A DNA stretch of 64,000 nt from Betaproteobacteria bacterium. GTDB lineage: Bacteria; Pseudomonadota; Gammaproteobacteria; Burkholderiales; Casimicrobiaceae. The stretch lies in NCBI GenBank assembly GCA_016717855.1, contig JADKEV010000004.1, positions 62,001 through 126,000 on the forward strand, given 5' to 3'. The notes under the pieces were generated by a model. That model did no database searches and had not been told where the DNA came from. It saw only the letters and a list, made by a program, of their open reading frames with translations. The position numbers and the translations under genes are program-made. Numbering within the stretch: position 1 is the first letter of the stretch; every line of letters starts with the position of its first letter. Positions 35,649 through 44,463 of the stretch are shown here, in pieces.

Positions 35649-35750
35649 GCGGTCAGTGCGCTCCGATTGCCGGGCGCGGCGAGCGATGACTGCGTTCGGT
35701 CCCGCGGCATTCCGCGCCGGTTTCCTTGCACCGCATCGGCAGGTGGCGGG

Positions 35751-37184
35751 TCATGCCCACGGCAGCGAATACGTCTTGATGTTGGTGAAACTCTTGATGG
35801 CTTCCTGCACACCTTCCTTGTAGCCCAGGCCGGAATCCTTGATGCCGCCGAACGGCGTGAGTTCCAGCCGGTAGCCCGGCACTTCCCGCACGTTGACGGT
35901 GCCGACCTGCAGTTCGCTGACAAAGCGGGCGATGTAGTCCATCCGGTTGGTGCATACCGCCGAGGATAGGCCATACGCGGTCGAATTGGAAATCCGGATC
36001 GCCTCGTCGATGTCGCGAAAGCGGATGACGGGCGAGACCGGCCCGAACGTTTCCTGCTTGACCAGCGGCATTTCCGGGTCGACCCGGTCGACCACGGTCG
36101 GCGAGTACAACGCGCCGTCGCGGATGTTCCCCACGCACAGCCGCGCCCCGGCCGCGACCGCCTCGTTGACCCGCGCTTCGAATTGCTTCGCGGCGGCCTC
36201 GTCGATCACCGTGCCCATTTCCATCGCCGGGTCCATCGGGTCGCCCCAGGTCCACACCCTGGTCTTTTCGATCACCAGTTCGACGAACCGCTCGGCGACG
36301 CGCTCGTGCACCAGCAGGCGCTTGACCGCGGTGCAGCGCTGGCCGGAATTCTTGTACGAGCCCTGGACCGCCAGCGTCGCGGCTTCGTCGAGGTCCGCGT
36401 CCTCCATCACGATGATCGGGTCGTTGCCGCCCAGTTCCAGCACCGCGCGCCGGTAGCCCATTTTCCCGGCGATGGACTTGCCGATCGCCACGCCGCCGGT
36501 GAACGTGATCAGGTCGACGTTCTCGTTCGTGATCAGCTCGTCGGCAATCTCCCGCGGATCGCCGGTGACCACCTGGAACATCTCCGGCGGCAGGCCGGCT
36601 TCGTACAGGATGTCGGCGAGCAGCAGCGCCGCGAACGGCACCTTCTCCGATGGCTTGAGCACCATCCGGTTGTTGGTGGCGATGGACGGGATCACCTTGT
36701 GGGCGACCTGGTTCATCGGATGGTTGAACGGGGTGATCGCCGATATCGCGCCCAGCAGCGGGTCGCGCTGCGTGTACACGCGGCGCTTCTTGCCATGCGG
36801 GGTCAGGTCGCAGGAAAAGATCTGGCCGTCGTCCTTGAGGGTCTCGCCGGCGCCGAACGTCAGCACGTCGCAGACGCGCCCGGCCTCGTACGTCGAATCG
36901 CGCAGGCACAGTCCCGACTCGGCGGTGATCAGCCGGGCGACTTCCTGGACCCGGGCGCGGACCAGCGCCGCCGCCTTGTTCAGGATGCTCGCGCGCTCGT
37001 AGCGCGTCAGCTTTGGCTTGTACGCCTTCGCGATGGCGAACGCCCGCCGGATGTCGTCGAGTTCGGCCTTGGGCACCGTGCCGATGACCTGCCGCGTGTA
37101 CGGGTTGGACACCTCGATGACGCGGCCGCGGGTGACTTTCTCGCCGCCTATGCGCATCGCTTCGTGCCGGATTTCAGCCTTCAT
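35751..37184 (-). CDS. phnY: Phosphonoacetaldehyde dehydrogenase
   Basis: The product is 477 residues of the aldehyde dehydrogenase superfamily. Catalytic Cys284 is in SGQRCTAVKR, general base Glu250 is in VLELGGND, and the NAD segment is ITFTGGVAIGKSIAG. It oxidises phosphonoacetaldehyde to phosphonoacetate with NAD. The specific call rests on its place between phnA (6 bp upstream) and the pbfA/phnW genes that make its substrate, and on a good fit to the PhnY group. A 102-bp gap follows before the Na/Pi transporter gene. Confidence 0.92.
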   Translation of the reverse strand: MKAEIRHEAMRIGGEKVTRGRVIEVSNPYTRQVIGTVPKAELDDIRRAFAIAKAYKPKLTRYERASILNKAAALVRARVQEVARLITAESGLCLRDSTYEAGRVCDVLTFGAGETLKDDGQIFSCDLTPHGKKRRVYTQRDPLLGAISAITPFNHPMNQVAHKVIPSIATNNRMVLKPSEKVPFAALLLADILYEAGLPPEMFQVVTGDPREIADELITNENVDLITFTGGVAIGKSIAGKMGYRRAVLELGGNDPIIVMEDADLDEAATLAVQGSYKNSGQRCTAVKRLLVHERVAERFVELVIEKTRVWTWGDPMDPAMEMGTVIDEAAAKQFEARVNEAVAAGARLCVGNIRDGALYSPTVVDRVDPEMPLVKQETFGPVSPVIRFRDIDEAIRISNSTAYGLSSAVCTNRMDYIARFVSELQVGTVNVREVPGYRLELTPFGGIKDSGLGYKEGVQEAIKSFTNIKTYSLPWA

Positions 37185-37190
37185 CGGTCC

Positions 37191-38420
37191 TCACTCCAGG
37201 TGGTTCAGCGCGACGTCGAAGATGTCGAAATTGCGCAGCCGCGGCTTGCCGGGTATCCCGGCTGTCTTGCGGTTGAACAGCAGCGGCACCGTCTGCTCCG
37301 AGATCCCGCCATGCGAGCGCAGCGGCACGTCCAGGCCTGACAGATCGTGCCGGCTCGCGTTGGTGCCCAGCACGACGTGCTTGCCGGAGACGATGATCAG
37401 GTCGCCGGTGCGGTCGGGCGGCAATTCGAACATCCGGCAGCCCTCCTCGCGATCGACGACCAGGTCGATGCCCGGCACCGCGCGCAGGCGCGCGGCGAGC
37501 GCCGCCAGGTCGGCCGCCGGCGGCAGGTAGGCGACGGCGAACGAGCCCAGCGCGCCATGGTGGACCACGTACGGATCGGTGATCGGCAGGATGACGCGGA
37601 CGACGTCCTTGCCCAATTCACCATCGAACCAGTCCTGCAGGTAGATGACGTTCGGCGTGCCGTCGGCGCGCGTCTTGGCGTTCATCCCGTGGTCGGCGGT
37701 GAGCGCGACGATCGCACCCAGCGCATCCATCCGCGCGAGATACCCGTCCATCATCGCGTAGAACGCATTCGCCTCCGGCGCACCCGGGGCGGCCTTGTGT
37801 TGCACGTAGTCGGTGGTCGACAGGTACATCAGGTCGGGGCGGTCGCGCTCGAGCAGCTTGACGCCCGCGGCGAACACGAACTCGGACAGCGCGGCGCTGT
37901 AGACGGAGGGCACGCCCATCCCGACCAGCGCGTTGACGTCGGCGATCCCGTTCCCGGCCAGCGTCGCCTGGTCGGACTTTTCCGCCGAGAAACAGATGCC
38001 CTTGAGCCCGTGCCCCAGCAGCGTGCGCAGTTTGTCCTTCGCGGTCACCACCGCGACCCTGGCGCCGGCATCGGCGAACGCGGCCAGCAAAGTCGGCGCG
38101 CGCAGGTACCGCGGATCGTTCATCATCACCTCGCGGCCGGTGTCGCGGTCGTAGAAGTAATTGCCACAGATGCCATGGACGGCCGGCGGCGCGCCGGTGA
38201 CGATCGACAGGTTGTTCGGATTGGTGAACGAGGGCACGACGCAATCGCCCTTGAAGGCCGCGCCCTCCTCCAGCATTTTCTTCAGGAACGGCGCGACGCC
38301 CGCGGCGACCGCGCGCTCGATGTACTCGTACTCGCAGCCGTCGACGCACACCACGACCAGCGGGTCGCGCATCCAGCGATAGCTGCGGCCATTGACGGTC
38401 AGCGTTGCCGTCGGGTTCAT
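37191..38420 (-). CDS. phnA: Phosphonoacetate hydrolase
   Basis: The product is 409 residues of the alkaline phosphatase superfamily and splits phosphonoacetate to acetate and phosphate. Metal and nucleophile sites are visible: VCVDGCEYEYI (Asp27), the nucleophile Thr66 in PSFTNPNNLS, STTDYVQHK and TADHGMNAKT. The ATG at 38420 overlaps the regulator's stop by 4 bp (ATGA); the frame is open well upstream but only as antisense-like sequence over the regulator. It catalyses the C-P bond cleavage of the pathway and is the first enzyme gene of the operon. Confidence 0.95.
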   Translation of the reverse strand: MNPTATLTVNGRSYRWMRDPLVVVCVDGCEYEYIERAVAAGVAPFLKKMLEEGAAFKGDCVVPSFTNPNNLSIVTGAPPAVHGICGNYFYDRDTGREVMMNDPRYLRAPTLLAAFADAGARVAVVTAKDKLRTLLGHGLKGICFSAEKSDQATLAGNGIADVNALVGMGVPSVYSAALSEFVFAAGVKLLERDRPDLMYLSTTDYVQHKAAPGAPEANAFYAMMDGYLARMDALGAIVALTADHGMNAKTRADGTPNVIYLQDWFDGELGKDVVRVILPITDPYVVHHGALGSFAVAYLPPAADLAALAARLRAVPGIDLVVDREEGCRMFELPPDRTGDLIIVSGKHVVLGTNASRHDLSGLDVPLRSHGGISEQTVPLLFNRKTAGIPGKPRLRNFDIFDVALNHLE

Positions 38421-39169
38421 TTGACGCTCCTCATGGTCCGCCTGGCCGGTTTCGCCGGCGCCTGCCCCGCGTGCATCCGCTCGCGGCTCGCCATCGCATG
38501 TTCGTACATCAGCCGGCCGGCCGTCGCGCCGTCCCTGGCCGCGATCGCCTCGACGATCTTCTTGTGCTCCTTCATCGAAATCGGCAGGATAGTTCCGCCG
38601 CGCTCGATGGTCTTGCGCCGGTAGAGACTCAGCTCGTTGACCAGCCGCCGATACATTTCCAGCAGCTTCACGTTGGCCGCGCACTGCGCGAGCGCGTCGT
38701 GAAACGCGATATTCGCTGCGTAGTATTCGCCGGTGTTCCGGGTGGCCGCCGCGGCCTCCATGCGCGCAATCAGTGCGCGCAATTGCGCGAGCTGCTCCGG
38801 ATTGGCGCGTTCGGCGACGCGCCGGCCAATCATCTCGTCCAGGCTCGCCCGCACGTCGTAGATCTCGTCGGCCTCCGCGACCGAGATCTGGCGGACAAAC
38901 ACGCCGCGATTCTTTTCCACGCGGACCAGCCCCGACTCCTCGAGCGCCCGGAACGCTTCGCGCACCGGGCCGCGGCTGATGCCCAACTGCGCCGCAACCT
39001 CGGCTTCATTGAGCTTGCCGCCCGCGGGCATGTCGCCGGCGAGGATCATGCGCTCGAGTTCCCGATGCGCCAGCGTTGCCAGAGAATGCGTCCGCAGCAG
39101 CGCGATGGCGCTGGCGGAGTGTGCGGAGGCTGGCACGGAAGTTGCGCCGGAGCGGGTCGGGGAAGCCAC
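38417..39169 (-). CDS. phnR: GntR-family (FadR/FCD) regulator of phosphonate catabolism
   Basis: The product is about 250 residues. A winged HTH (EAEVAAQLGISRGPVREAFRALEESGLV) is followed by an all-helical FCD effector domain with metal-type residues (IAFHDALAQCA, MKEHKKIVEAI). The GTG at 39169 is preferred to the first possible start at 39274, because the latter would place the operator palindrome at 39196-39211 inside the gene. It heads the minus operon, overlaps phnA by 4 bp and is divergent from phnS, so it probably controls both operons and itself. The ligand may be AEP or a pathway intermediate. Confidence 0.85.
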   Translation of the reverse strand: MASPTRSGATSVPASAHSASAIALLRTHSLATLAHRELERMILAGDMPAGGKLNEAEVAAQLGISRGPVREAFRALEESGLVRVEKNRGVFVRQISVAEADEIYDVRASLDEMIGRRVAERANPEQLAQLRALIARMEAAAATRNTGEYYAANIAFHDALAQCAANVKLLEMYRRLVNELSLYRRKTIERGGTILPISMKEHKKIVEAIAARDGATAGRLMYEHAMASRERMHAGQAPAKPARRTMRSVK

Positions 39170-39195
39170 GTTGACCAGTGTGGCAAACTCGTTGT

Positions 39196-39211
39196 AGATT
39201 GTCAACAATCT
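39196..39211. promoter_or_regulatory. GntR-type operator palindrome between phnR and phnS
   Basis: AGATTGT-CA-ACAATCT is a perfect 7+7 inverted repeat in the divergent region. On the minus strand it contains a consensus -35 box, TTGACA (39205-39200), so a bound regulator would block phnR transcription. The size and TTGT/ACAA core suit FadR-subfamily operators. Confidence 0.65.
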
Positions 39212-39317
39212 GGAGTAGACGCCGCGCGCGGCCGATGCTAGATTGCTGGCCTGCCTGTCGCCAAGGTGACACAATCCGGGCGCAAGCTGTTCCCGTGTTC
39301 AACAATAGGAGGACCGA

Positions 39318-40349
39318 ATGATTCGACTGCTGACCCGTTGCATCAAGCCCCTTGCCGTGGCGCTGCTCGCCGCGGTTGCCACCCTCGCGTGGGCGCAGAA
39401 GACGACCCTGGTGGTCTACACCGCATTGGAGACCGACCAGCTCAAGGCGTATCAGGAAGGCTTCAACAAGGCCAACCCGGACATCGAAATCACCTGGGTG
39501 CGCGACTCGACCGGCGTGGTCACGACCAAGCTGCTCGCGGAAAAGAACAACCCGAAGGCCGACGTGATATGGGGACTGGCGGCGACCAGCATGGCGATTT
39601 TCGACAACGAGGGCATGCTGGTCCCGTACGCCCCCGCCGGCCTGAACCGTCTGGTCCCGCAGTACCGCGACGGCAAGAATCCGCCGACCTGGGTGGGCAT
39701 GGACGTGTGGGGCGCAACCATCTGCTTCAACACCGCCGAGGCGGCCAAGCGCAACATCCCGAAGCCGGAGACCTGGAAGGACCTGACCAAGCCGGTCTAC
39801 AAGGGACAGATCGTGATGCCGCACCCGGCATCGAGCGGCACCGGCTTCCTCGACGTCACCGCGTGGCTGCAGATCTACGGCGAGGCCGAAGGCTGGAAGT
39901 TCATGGACGCGCTGCACGAGAACGTCGCCCAGTACATGCATTCGGGCTCCCGCCCCTGCGCGACCGCGGCCAACGGCGAATACACGCTCGGGATTTCGTT
40001 CGAGTACCGCGCCAACCGCGAAAAGGTGCAGGGCAAGCCGATCGACCTGGTGTTCCCGAAGGAAGGCCTGGGCTGGGACCTGGAAGCGACCGGCATCCAC
40101 AAGGGAACCAAGAACCTGGCCGCCGCGCAGAAACTGGTGGACTGGAGCATCACCGACGCGGCGATGGCGATGTACGCGAAGAACTACGCGATCGTCGCGG
40201 TATCGTCGATGAACCAGCCGCTGCCCAACGTGCCTGCAGATTACGGCTCCCGCCTGGTCAAGAACGACTTTTCGTGGGCGGCGAAGAACCGCGACCGGAT
40301 CCTGGCCGAGTGGAGCAAGCGCTACGAGTCCAAGGCGGCGCCCAAGTAG
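39318..40349 (+). CDS. phnS: 2-aminoethylphosphonate ABC transporter, periplasmic binding protein
   Basis: The product is 343 residues with a signal peptide (MIRLLTRCIKPLAVALLAAVATLAWA). It is a family 1/iron-type solute-binding protein; YTALETDQLKAYQEGFNK, ADVIWGLAATSMA and HPASSGTGFLDVTAWLQIYGE are typical of the AEP-binding PhnS2 group. AGGAGG lies 6 bases before the ATG. It is first in the plus operon and divergent from phnR across the operator. A hairpin follows it, consistent with higher expression than the membrane genes. Confidence 0.92.
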   Translation: MIRLLTRCIKPLAVALLAAVATLAWAQKTTLVVYTALETDQLKAYQEGFNKANPDIEITWVRDSTGVVTTKLLAEKNNPKADVIWGLAATSMAIFDNEGMLVPYAPAGLNRLVPQYRDGKNPPTWVGMDVWGATICFNTAEAAKRNIPKPETWKDLTKPVYKGQIVMPHPASSGTGFLDVTAWLQIYGEAEGWKFMDALHENVAQYMHSGSRPCATAANGEYTLGISFEYRANREKVQGKPIDLVFPKEGLGWDLEATGIHKGTKNLAAAQKLVDWSITDAAMAMYAKNYAIVAVSSMNQPLPNVPADYGSRLVKNDFSWAAKNRDRILAEWSKRYESKAAPK

Positions 40350-40370
40350 GCTGAACGCGGCCTGGCGCAT

Positions 40371-40414
40371 GGCGCAGGTTGCGGCTGGAGCAGCGGACTC
40401 CGCCGGCCTGCGCC
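40371..40414 (+). terminator. Hairpin between phnS and phnT (attenuation or mRNA stability)
   Basis: GGCGCAGG (40371-40378) pairs with CCTGCGCC (40407-40414) and is followed by TTTCCTTTG. The loop is long (28 nt). Such structures after the binding-protein gene of ABC operons often lower read-through or protect the upstream mRNA. Function here is inferred. Confidence 0.4.
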
Positions 40415-40455
40415 TTTCCTTTGCCGCCCTGCCCCACTTCCGGATTGGGTAATCG

Positions 40456-41556
40456 ATGGCCTATGCGCTGAAGCTCGAGGGCATACACAAGGCGTTCGGC
40501 GATTTCGTCGCCCTGCACTCGATTGATCTGACGATCGATTCCGGTGAACTGGTCTGCTTCCTGGGCCCGTCGGGCTGCGGCAAGACCACGCTGTTGCGCA
40601 TCATCGCCGGGCTCGAACGGCAGACGCGCGGAACCATCATCCAGGACGGCAGGGATGTCTCGCATGCGCCGCCGGCGGCGCGCGACTACGGCATCGTCTT
40701 TCAGTCGTACGCGCTGTTTCCCAACCTGACCATCGAGCAGAACGTTGCCTACGGGCTGGTCAACCGGCGGAAGGCGCGCGGGGAGATCAAGGCCCGGGTC
40801 AACGAATTGCTGACCCTGGTCGGGCTCCCGACCGAGGGGCGGAAGTACCCCAGCCAGCTCTCCGGCGGCCAGCAGCAGCGCGTCGCCCTCGCCCGCGCGC
40901 TGGCGACCTCGCCGCACTTGCTCCTGCTCGATGAGCCGCTCTCGGCGCTGGACGCCAAGGTGCGCGAGCGCCTGCGCGGCGAGGTGCGCGGCCTGCAACG
41001 GAGGCTGGGCGTGACCACGATCATGGTCACGCACGACCAGGAGGAAGCGCTGTCGATGTCCGACCGCATCGTGGTGATGAACCAGGGCGCCATCGAACAG
41101 ATCGGCACCCCGGGCGCGGTCTACGAGCGGCCGGAGACCCCGTTCGTCGCCGATTTCCTGGGCAAGGTCAACGTGCTCAAGGCCACGGCGCTGGGCGGCG
41201 GCCGCTATCGCGCCGGCACGGTCGATCTCGAGCTTCCCGCCGACGGTTTCGCCGCGGGGGAAACGGTGCGCATCTACCTCCGCCCCGAGGACCGCCACGT
41301 CGAGGGCGACATCGCCGCGCTGCCGAACCGGCTGACGGGCAAGATCACCGGCATCGATTACCTGGGCACGTTCTGCCTCGCGGAACTGGCCTGCCCCGGC
41401 CTGGGCAAGCCGATACAGATTTCCTATTCGCTCAACCAGATGCACGACCTCGACGTCCGGCTCGGCGCCGAGATCCAGATCGCGCTGCGGGTCGACCGCG
41501 TGCGTGTGTTCGCCGACCGCGCCGCCGCCCCCTTCGCGGCTGCCTCAGTTGCCTGA
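40456..41556 (+). CDS. phnT: 2-aminoethylphosphonate ABC transporter, ATP-binding protein
   Basis: The product is 366 residues. Walker A is GPSGCGKTT, the signature is LSGGQQQRVALARAL, Walker B is LLLLDEPLSALD and the switch His is in VTHDQEEAL. A C-terminal TOBE-type regulatory domain (about 240-350; IYLRPEDRHVEGD) marks the CUT1/iron-type subfamily. It powers the PhnU permease. It starts 106 bp after phnS and ends 9 bp before phnU. Confidence 0.93.
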   Translation: MAYALKLEGIHKAFGDFVALHSIDLTIDSGELVCFLGPSGCGKTTLLRIIAGLERQTRGTIIQDGRDVSHAPPAARDYGIVFQSYALFPNLTIEQNVAYGLVNRRKARGEIKARVNELLTLVGLPTEGRKYPSQLSGGQQQRVALARALATSPHLLLLDEPLSALDAKVRERLRGEVRGLQRRLGVTTIMVTHDQEEALSMSDRIVVMNQGAIEQIGTPGAVYERPETPFVADFLGKVNVLKATALGGGRYRAGTVDLELPADGFAAGETVRIYLRPEDRHVEGDIAALPNRLTGKITGIDYLGTFCLAELACPGLGKPIQISYSLNQMHDLDVRLGAEIQIALRVDRVRVFADRAAAPFAAASVA

Positions 41557-41565
41557 GCGACCGCG

Positions 41566-43314
41566 ATGAGCGCCGCTGCCCACGTCAAAGCCGCGTCGTT
41601 CAAGGTGGCGCCCTCGAAGCTGGCGCTGGCCGGCGAGGCGCTGGTCGCGCGCGGCGGGCTGGTGCTGCTGGCGACCACGCTGCTGGTCTTCCTGGCCGTG
41701 CCGCTGGTGATGATCCTGATCCGCAGCGCCGAGGATCGCGACGGCGCCTGGGTCGGCCTCGCCAATTTCGTCGCCTACCTGAACTCACCCTCGGTGGGCA
41801 ACTCGCTGACCAACACGCTGCAATTCGCGTTGATGACCACGCTGGTCACCGTGCCGCTGGCCTTTGTCTTCGCCTTCGCCATCCAGCGCAGCCGGATTCC
41901 ATACAAGGGACTCTGGCGCAACGTCGCGATGATTCCCATCCTCGCGCCCTCGCTGCTCGCCGCGATCTCCTTCATCTACCTGTTCGGCAACCAGGGCTGG
42001 CTGAAATTCGTGATCGAGTGGTTCGGCATCAAGACGATCTACGGGATGCCGGGCATGGTGCTGGCGATGACGTTCTCGTCGTTTCCGCACGCGCTGATGA
42101 TCCTGCTCGCCGCGCTGGCGCTGTCCGACGCGCGGCTGTACGAGGTCGCCGAAGCGCTGGGCACCAGCGAGCGGCGCAAGTTCATGACCATCACGCTGCC
42201 CGGCGCCAAGTACGGCCTGGTCTCTGCCTGCATGGTCGTGTTCACGATGGCGGTGTCGGAATTCGGGATCCCGAAGATCATCGGTGGCAACACCCAGGTG
42301 CTCGCAGTCGACATCTACAAGCAGGTGATCGGCCAGCAGAACTTCCAGATTGGCGCCGTCGTCAGCCTGCTGCTGCTGCTGCCCGCCGTCGTCGCCTACG
42401 GGATCGACCATCTGGTGCAGCGCCGCGCCCAGGCCCTGCTCACCGCGCGCAGCGTACCCTACCAGCCGCGGCGGGCGCGCCTGCGCGACGGCCTGCTGCT
42501 GGCGTTCGTGGTCCTGGTCTCGGCGGCCCTGTTGCTGGTCGTGGGCATGGCGGCATACGGCTCGCTGGTCAAGGTCTGGCCGTACAACCTGTCGCTCACC
42601 CTCAATCATTACACGTACGGATTCAAGGAAGCCGGCCTCGAGCACGCGTACTGGAACAGCCTGAGCCTGGGCGTCTGGTGCGCGTTGCTGGGCAGCGCGA
42701 TCACCTTCACTGGCGCGTACTGGCTGGAAAAGACGCGGCGCGACCAGACCGAAGGCCTGAACTTCCTGCGGCCCGCGATCCGCTTCCAGGCCATGCTGCC
42801 GATGGCGATCCCGGGGATGGTGCTGGGCATCGGCTACATCCTCTTTTTCAACCACCCGGCGAATCCGCTCAACTTCCTGTACGGCACGATGACGGTCCTC
42901 GTGCTCTCGACGGTGATGCATTTCTATTCGTCCAGCCACCTGACCGCGGTCACCGCGCTCAAGCAGATCGACGGCGAGTTCGAGTCGGTGTCCGCGTCGC
43001 TCAAGGTGCCGTTCTACAAGACGTTCTGGCGCGTCACCGTGCCGGTCTGCCTGCCGTCGATCCTCGACATCTTCCGCTATTACTTCGTCAACGCGATGAC
43101 GACGATTTCGTGCGTCGTGTTCCTCTATTCGCCCAAGACCACGCCCGCGTCGGTGTCCATACTGCAGCTCGACGAAGCCGGGGCAATCGGCTCGGCGGCG
43201 GCGATGGCCACGCTGATCGTCGTCACTGCCGCGGTGGTAACCGGCGTGATCTTCACGCTGGAGTGGTGGCTGGTCCGGCGCACCCAGGCGTGGCGCAACA
43301 CCGCCCAATCGTGA
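41566..43314 (+). CDS. phnU: 2-aminoethylphosphonate ABC transporter, fused permease
   Basis: The product is 582 residues with two binding-protein-dependent permease domains in one chain, each of about six helices. Coupling-helix segments are EALGTSERRKFMTITLPGA in the first half and SASLKVPFYKTFWRVTVPV in the second. This is the double-length PhnU2-type permease, so no separate phnV is needed. It lies between phnT and phnW with short gaps (9 and 15 bp). Confidence 0.92.
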   Translation: MSAAAHVKAASFKVAPSKLALAGEALVARGGLVLLATTLLVFLAVPLVMILIRSAEDRDGAWVGLANFVAYLNSPSVGNSLTNTLQFALMTTLVTVPLAFVFAFAIQRSRIPYKGLWRNVAMIPILAPSLLAAISFIYLFGNQGWLKFVIEWFGIKTIYGMPGMVLAMTFSSFPHALMILLAALALSDARLYEVAEALGTSERRKFMTITLPGAKYGLVSACMVVFTMAVSEFGIPKIIGGNTQVLAVDIYKQVIGQQNFQIGAVVSLLLLLPAVVAYGIDHLVQRRAQALLTARSVPYQPRRARLRDGLLLAFVVLVSAALLLVVGMAAYGSLVKVWPYNLSLTLNHYTYGFKEAGLEHAYWNSLSLGVWCALLGSAITFTGAYWLEKTRRDQTEGLNFLRPAIRFQAMLPMAIPGMVLGIGYILFFNHPANPLNFLYGTMTVLVLSTVMHFYSSSHLTAVTALKQIDGEFESVSASLKVPFYKTFWRVTVPVCLPSILDIFRYYFVNAMTTISCVVFLYSPKTTPASVSILQLDEAGAIGSAAAMATLIVVTAAVVTGVIFTLEWWLVRRTQAWRNTAQS

Positions 43315-43329
43315 ACCAGGAGACCCCGC

Positions 43330-44463
43330 ATGATCCTCGGCAATGATCCGATTCTTCTCACCCCCGGCCCGCTGACGACGTCGCTGGCCACCCGGCAGGC
43401 GATGTTGCGCGACTGGGGCTCGTGGGACACCGCGTTCAACACGATGACGGCGAGCATCTGCGCCGACGTCGTCGATGTCGTTCAGGGCGCCGGCAGCCAC
43501 GTTTGCGTCCCGCTGCAGGGCAGCGGCACGTTTTCGGTGGAAGCCGCACTGGGCACGCTGGTGCCCAGGACGGGCAAGGTGCTGGTTCCGGTCAACGGCG
43601 CGTACTGCCAGCGCATCGTCAGGATCCTCGGCTACCTGGGGCGCGCCTGCACGACGATCGACGTGCCCGAAGACCGGTTCCCGGCGCCGCAGCAGGTCGA
43701 GGACGCGTTGCTGCGCGATCCGTCGATCACGCACGTGGCGCAGGTGCATTGCGAGACCGGCACCGGCATCCTCAATCCGCTGCAGGAAATCGCCCAGGTC
43801 GCGGCGCGCCACGGCAAGGGACTGATCATTGACGCGATGAGCTCGTTCGGCGCCATCGCCATCGACGTGCGGACCACGCCGTTCGACGCGCTGATCGCTG
43901 CCTCCGGCAAGTGCCTCGAGGGCGTCCCCGGCATGGGGGTCGTCGTCATCAGGAAGGCGGCGCTGGAAGGGGCGCAGGGCAATTCGCACTCGCTGGCGAT
44001 GGACCTCTACGACCAGCATGCATACATGCAGAAGACCGGCCAGTGGCGCTTCACGCCACCCACCCACGTCGTCGCCGCGTTGCGCGCCGCGATCGACCAG
44101 TTCATCGCCGAAGGCGGCCAGCCCGCCCGCGGCGCCCGGTACGCGGCGAACTGCCGGACGCTGATCGAAGGCATGGAGCAGTTGGGGTTCAAGGTGTTCC
44201 TGGACCGGAAGCTGCAGGCACCCATCATCGTGACCTTCCACGCGCCGGCCGATCCCAACTACGCGTTCGCGGACTTCTACCAGCGCGTGCGCGCCAAGGG
44301 CTACATCCTGTACCCGGGCAAGCTGACCCAGCTCGAGACGTTTCGCGTCGGCTGCATCGGCGCGATCGACCCGAACGAAATGCGCAATGTCGTCTCCGCG
44401 GTCGCGCGCACGCTGGCCGAGATGGGCATCAGGCAGGTGGCGCCGCTGGCGCAGGCCGCGTGA
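43330..44463 (+). CDS. phnW: 2-aminoethylphosphonate--pyruvate transaminase
   Basis: The product is 377 residues, a class V PLP aminotransferase. It transfers the amino group of AEP to pyruvate, giving phosphonoacetaldehyde and L-alanine. The start ILLTPGPLTTS, the segment GSGTFSVEAALGTLVP and the PLP lysine Lys194 (ASGKCLEGVPG) match PhnW. GGAG lies 8 bases before the ATG. It overlaps the downstream transporter gene (GTGA). Confidence 0.96.
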   Translation: MILGNDPILLTPGPLTTSLATRQAMLRDWGSWDTAFNTMTASICADVVDVVQGAGSHVCVPLQGSGTFSVEAALGTLVPRTGKVLVPVNGAYCQRIVRILGYLGRACTTIDVPEDRFPAPQQVEDALLRDPSITHVAQVHCETGTGILNPLQEIAQVAARHGKGLIIDAMSSFGAIAIDVRTTPFDALIAASGKCLEGVPGMGVVVIRKAALEGAQGNSHSLAMDLYDQHAYMQKTGQWRFTPPTHVVAALRAAIDQFIAEGGQPARGARYAANCRTLIEGMEQLGFKVFLDRKLQAPIIVTFHAPADPNYAFADFYQRVRAKGYILYPGKLTQLETFRVGCIGAIDPNEMRNVVSAVARTLAEMGIRQVAPLAQAA

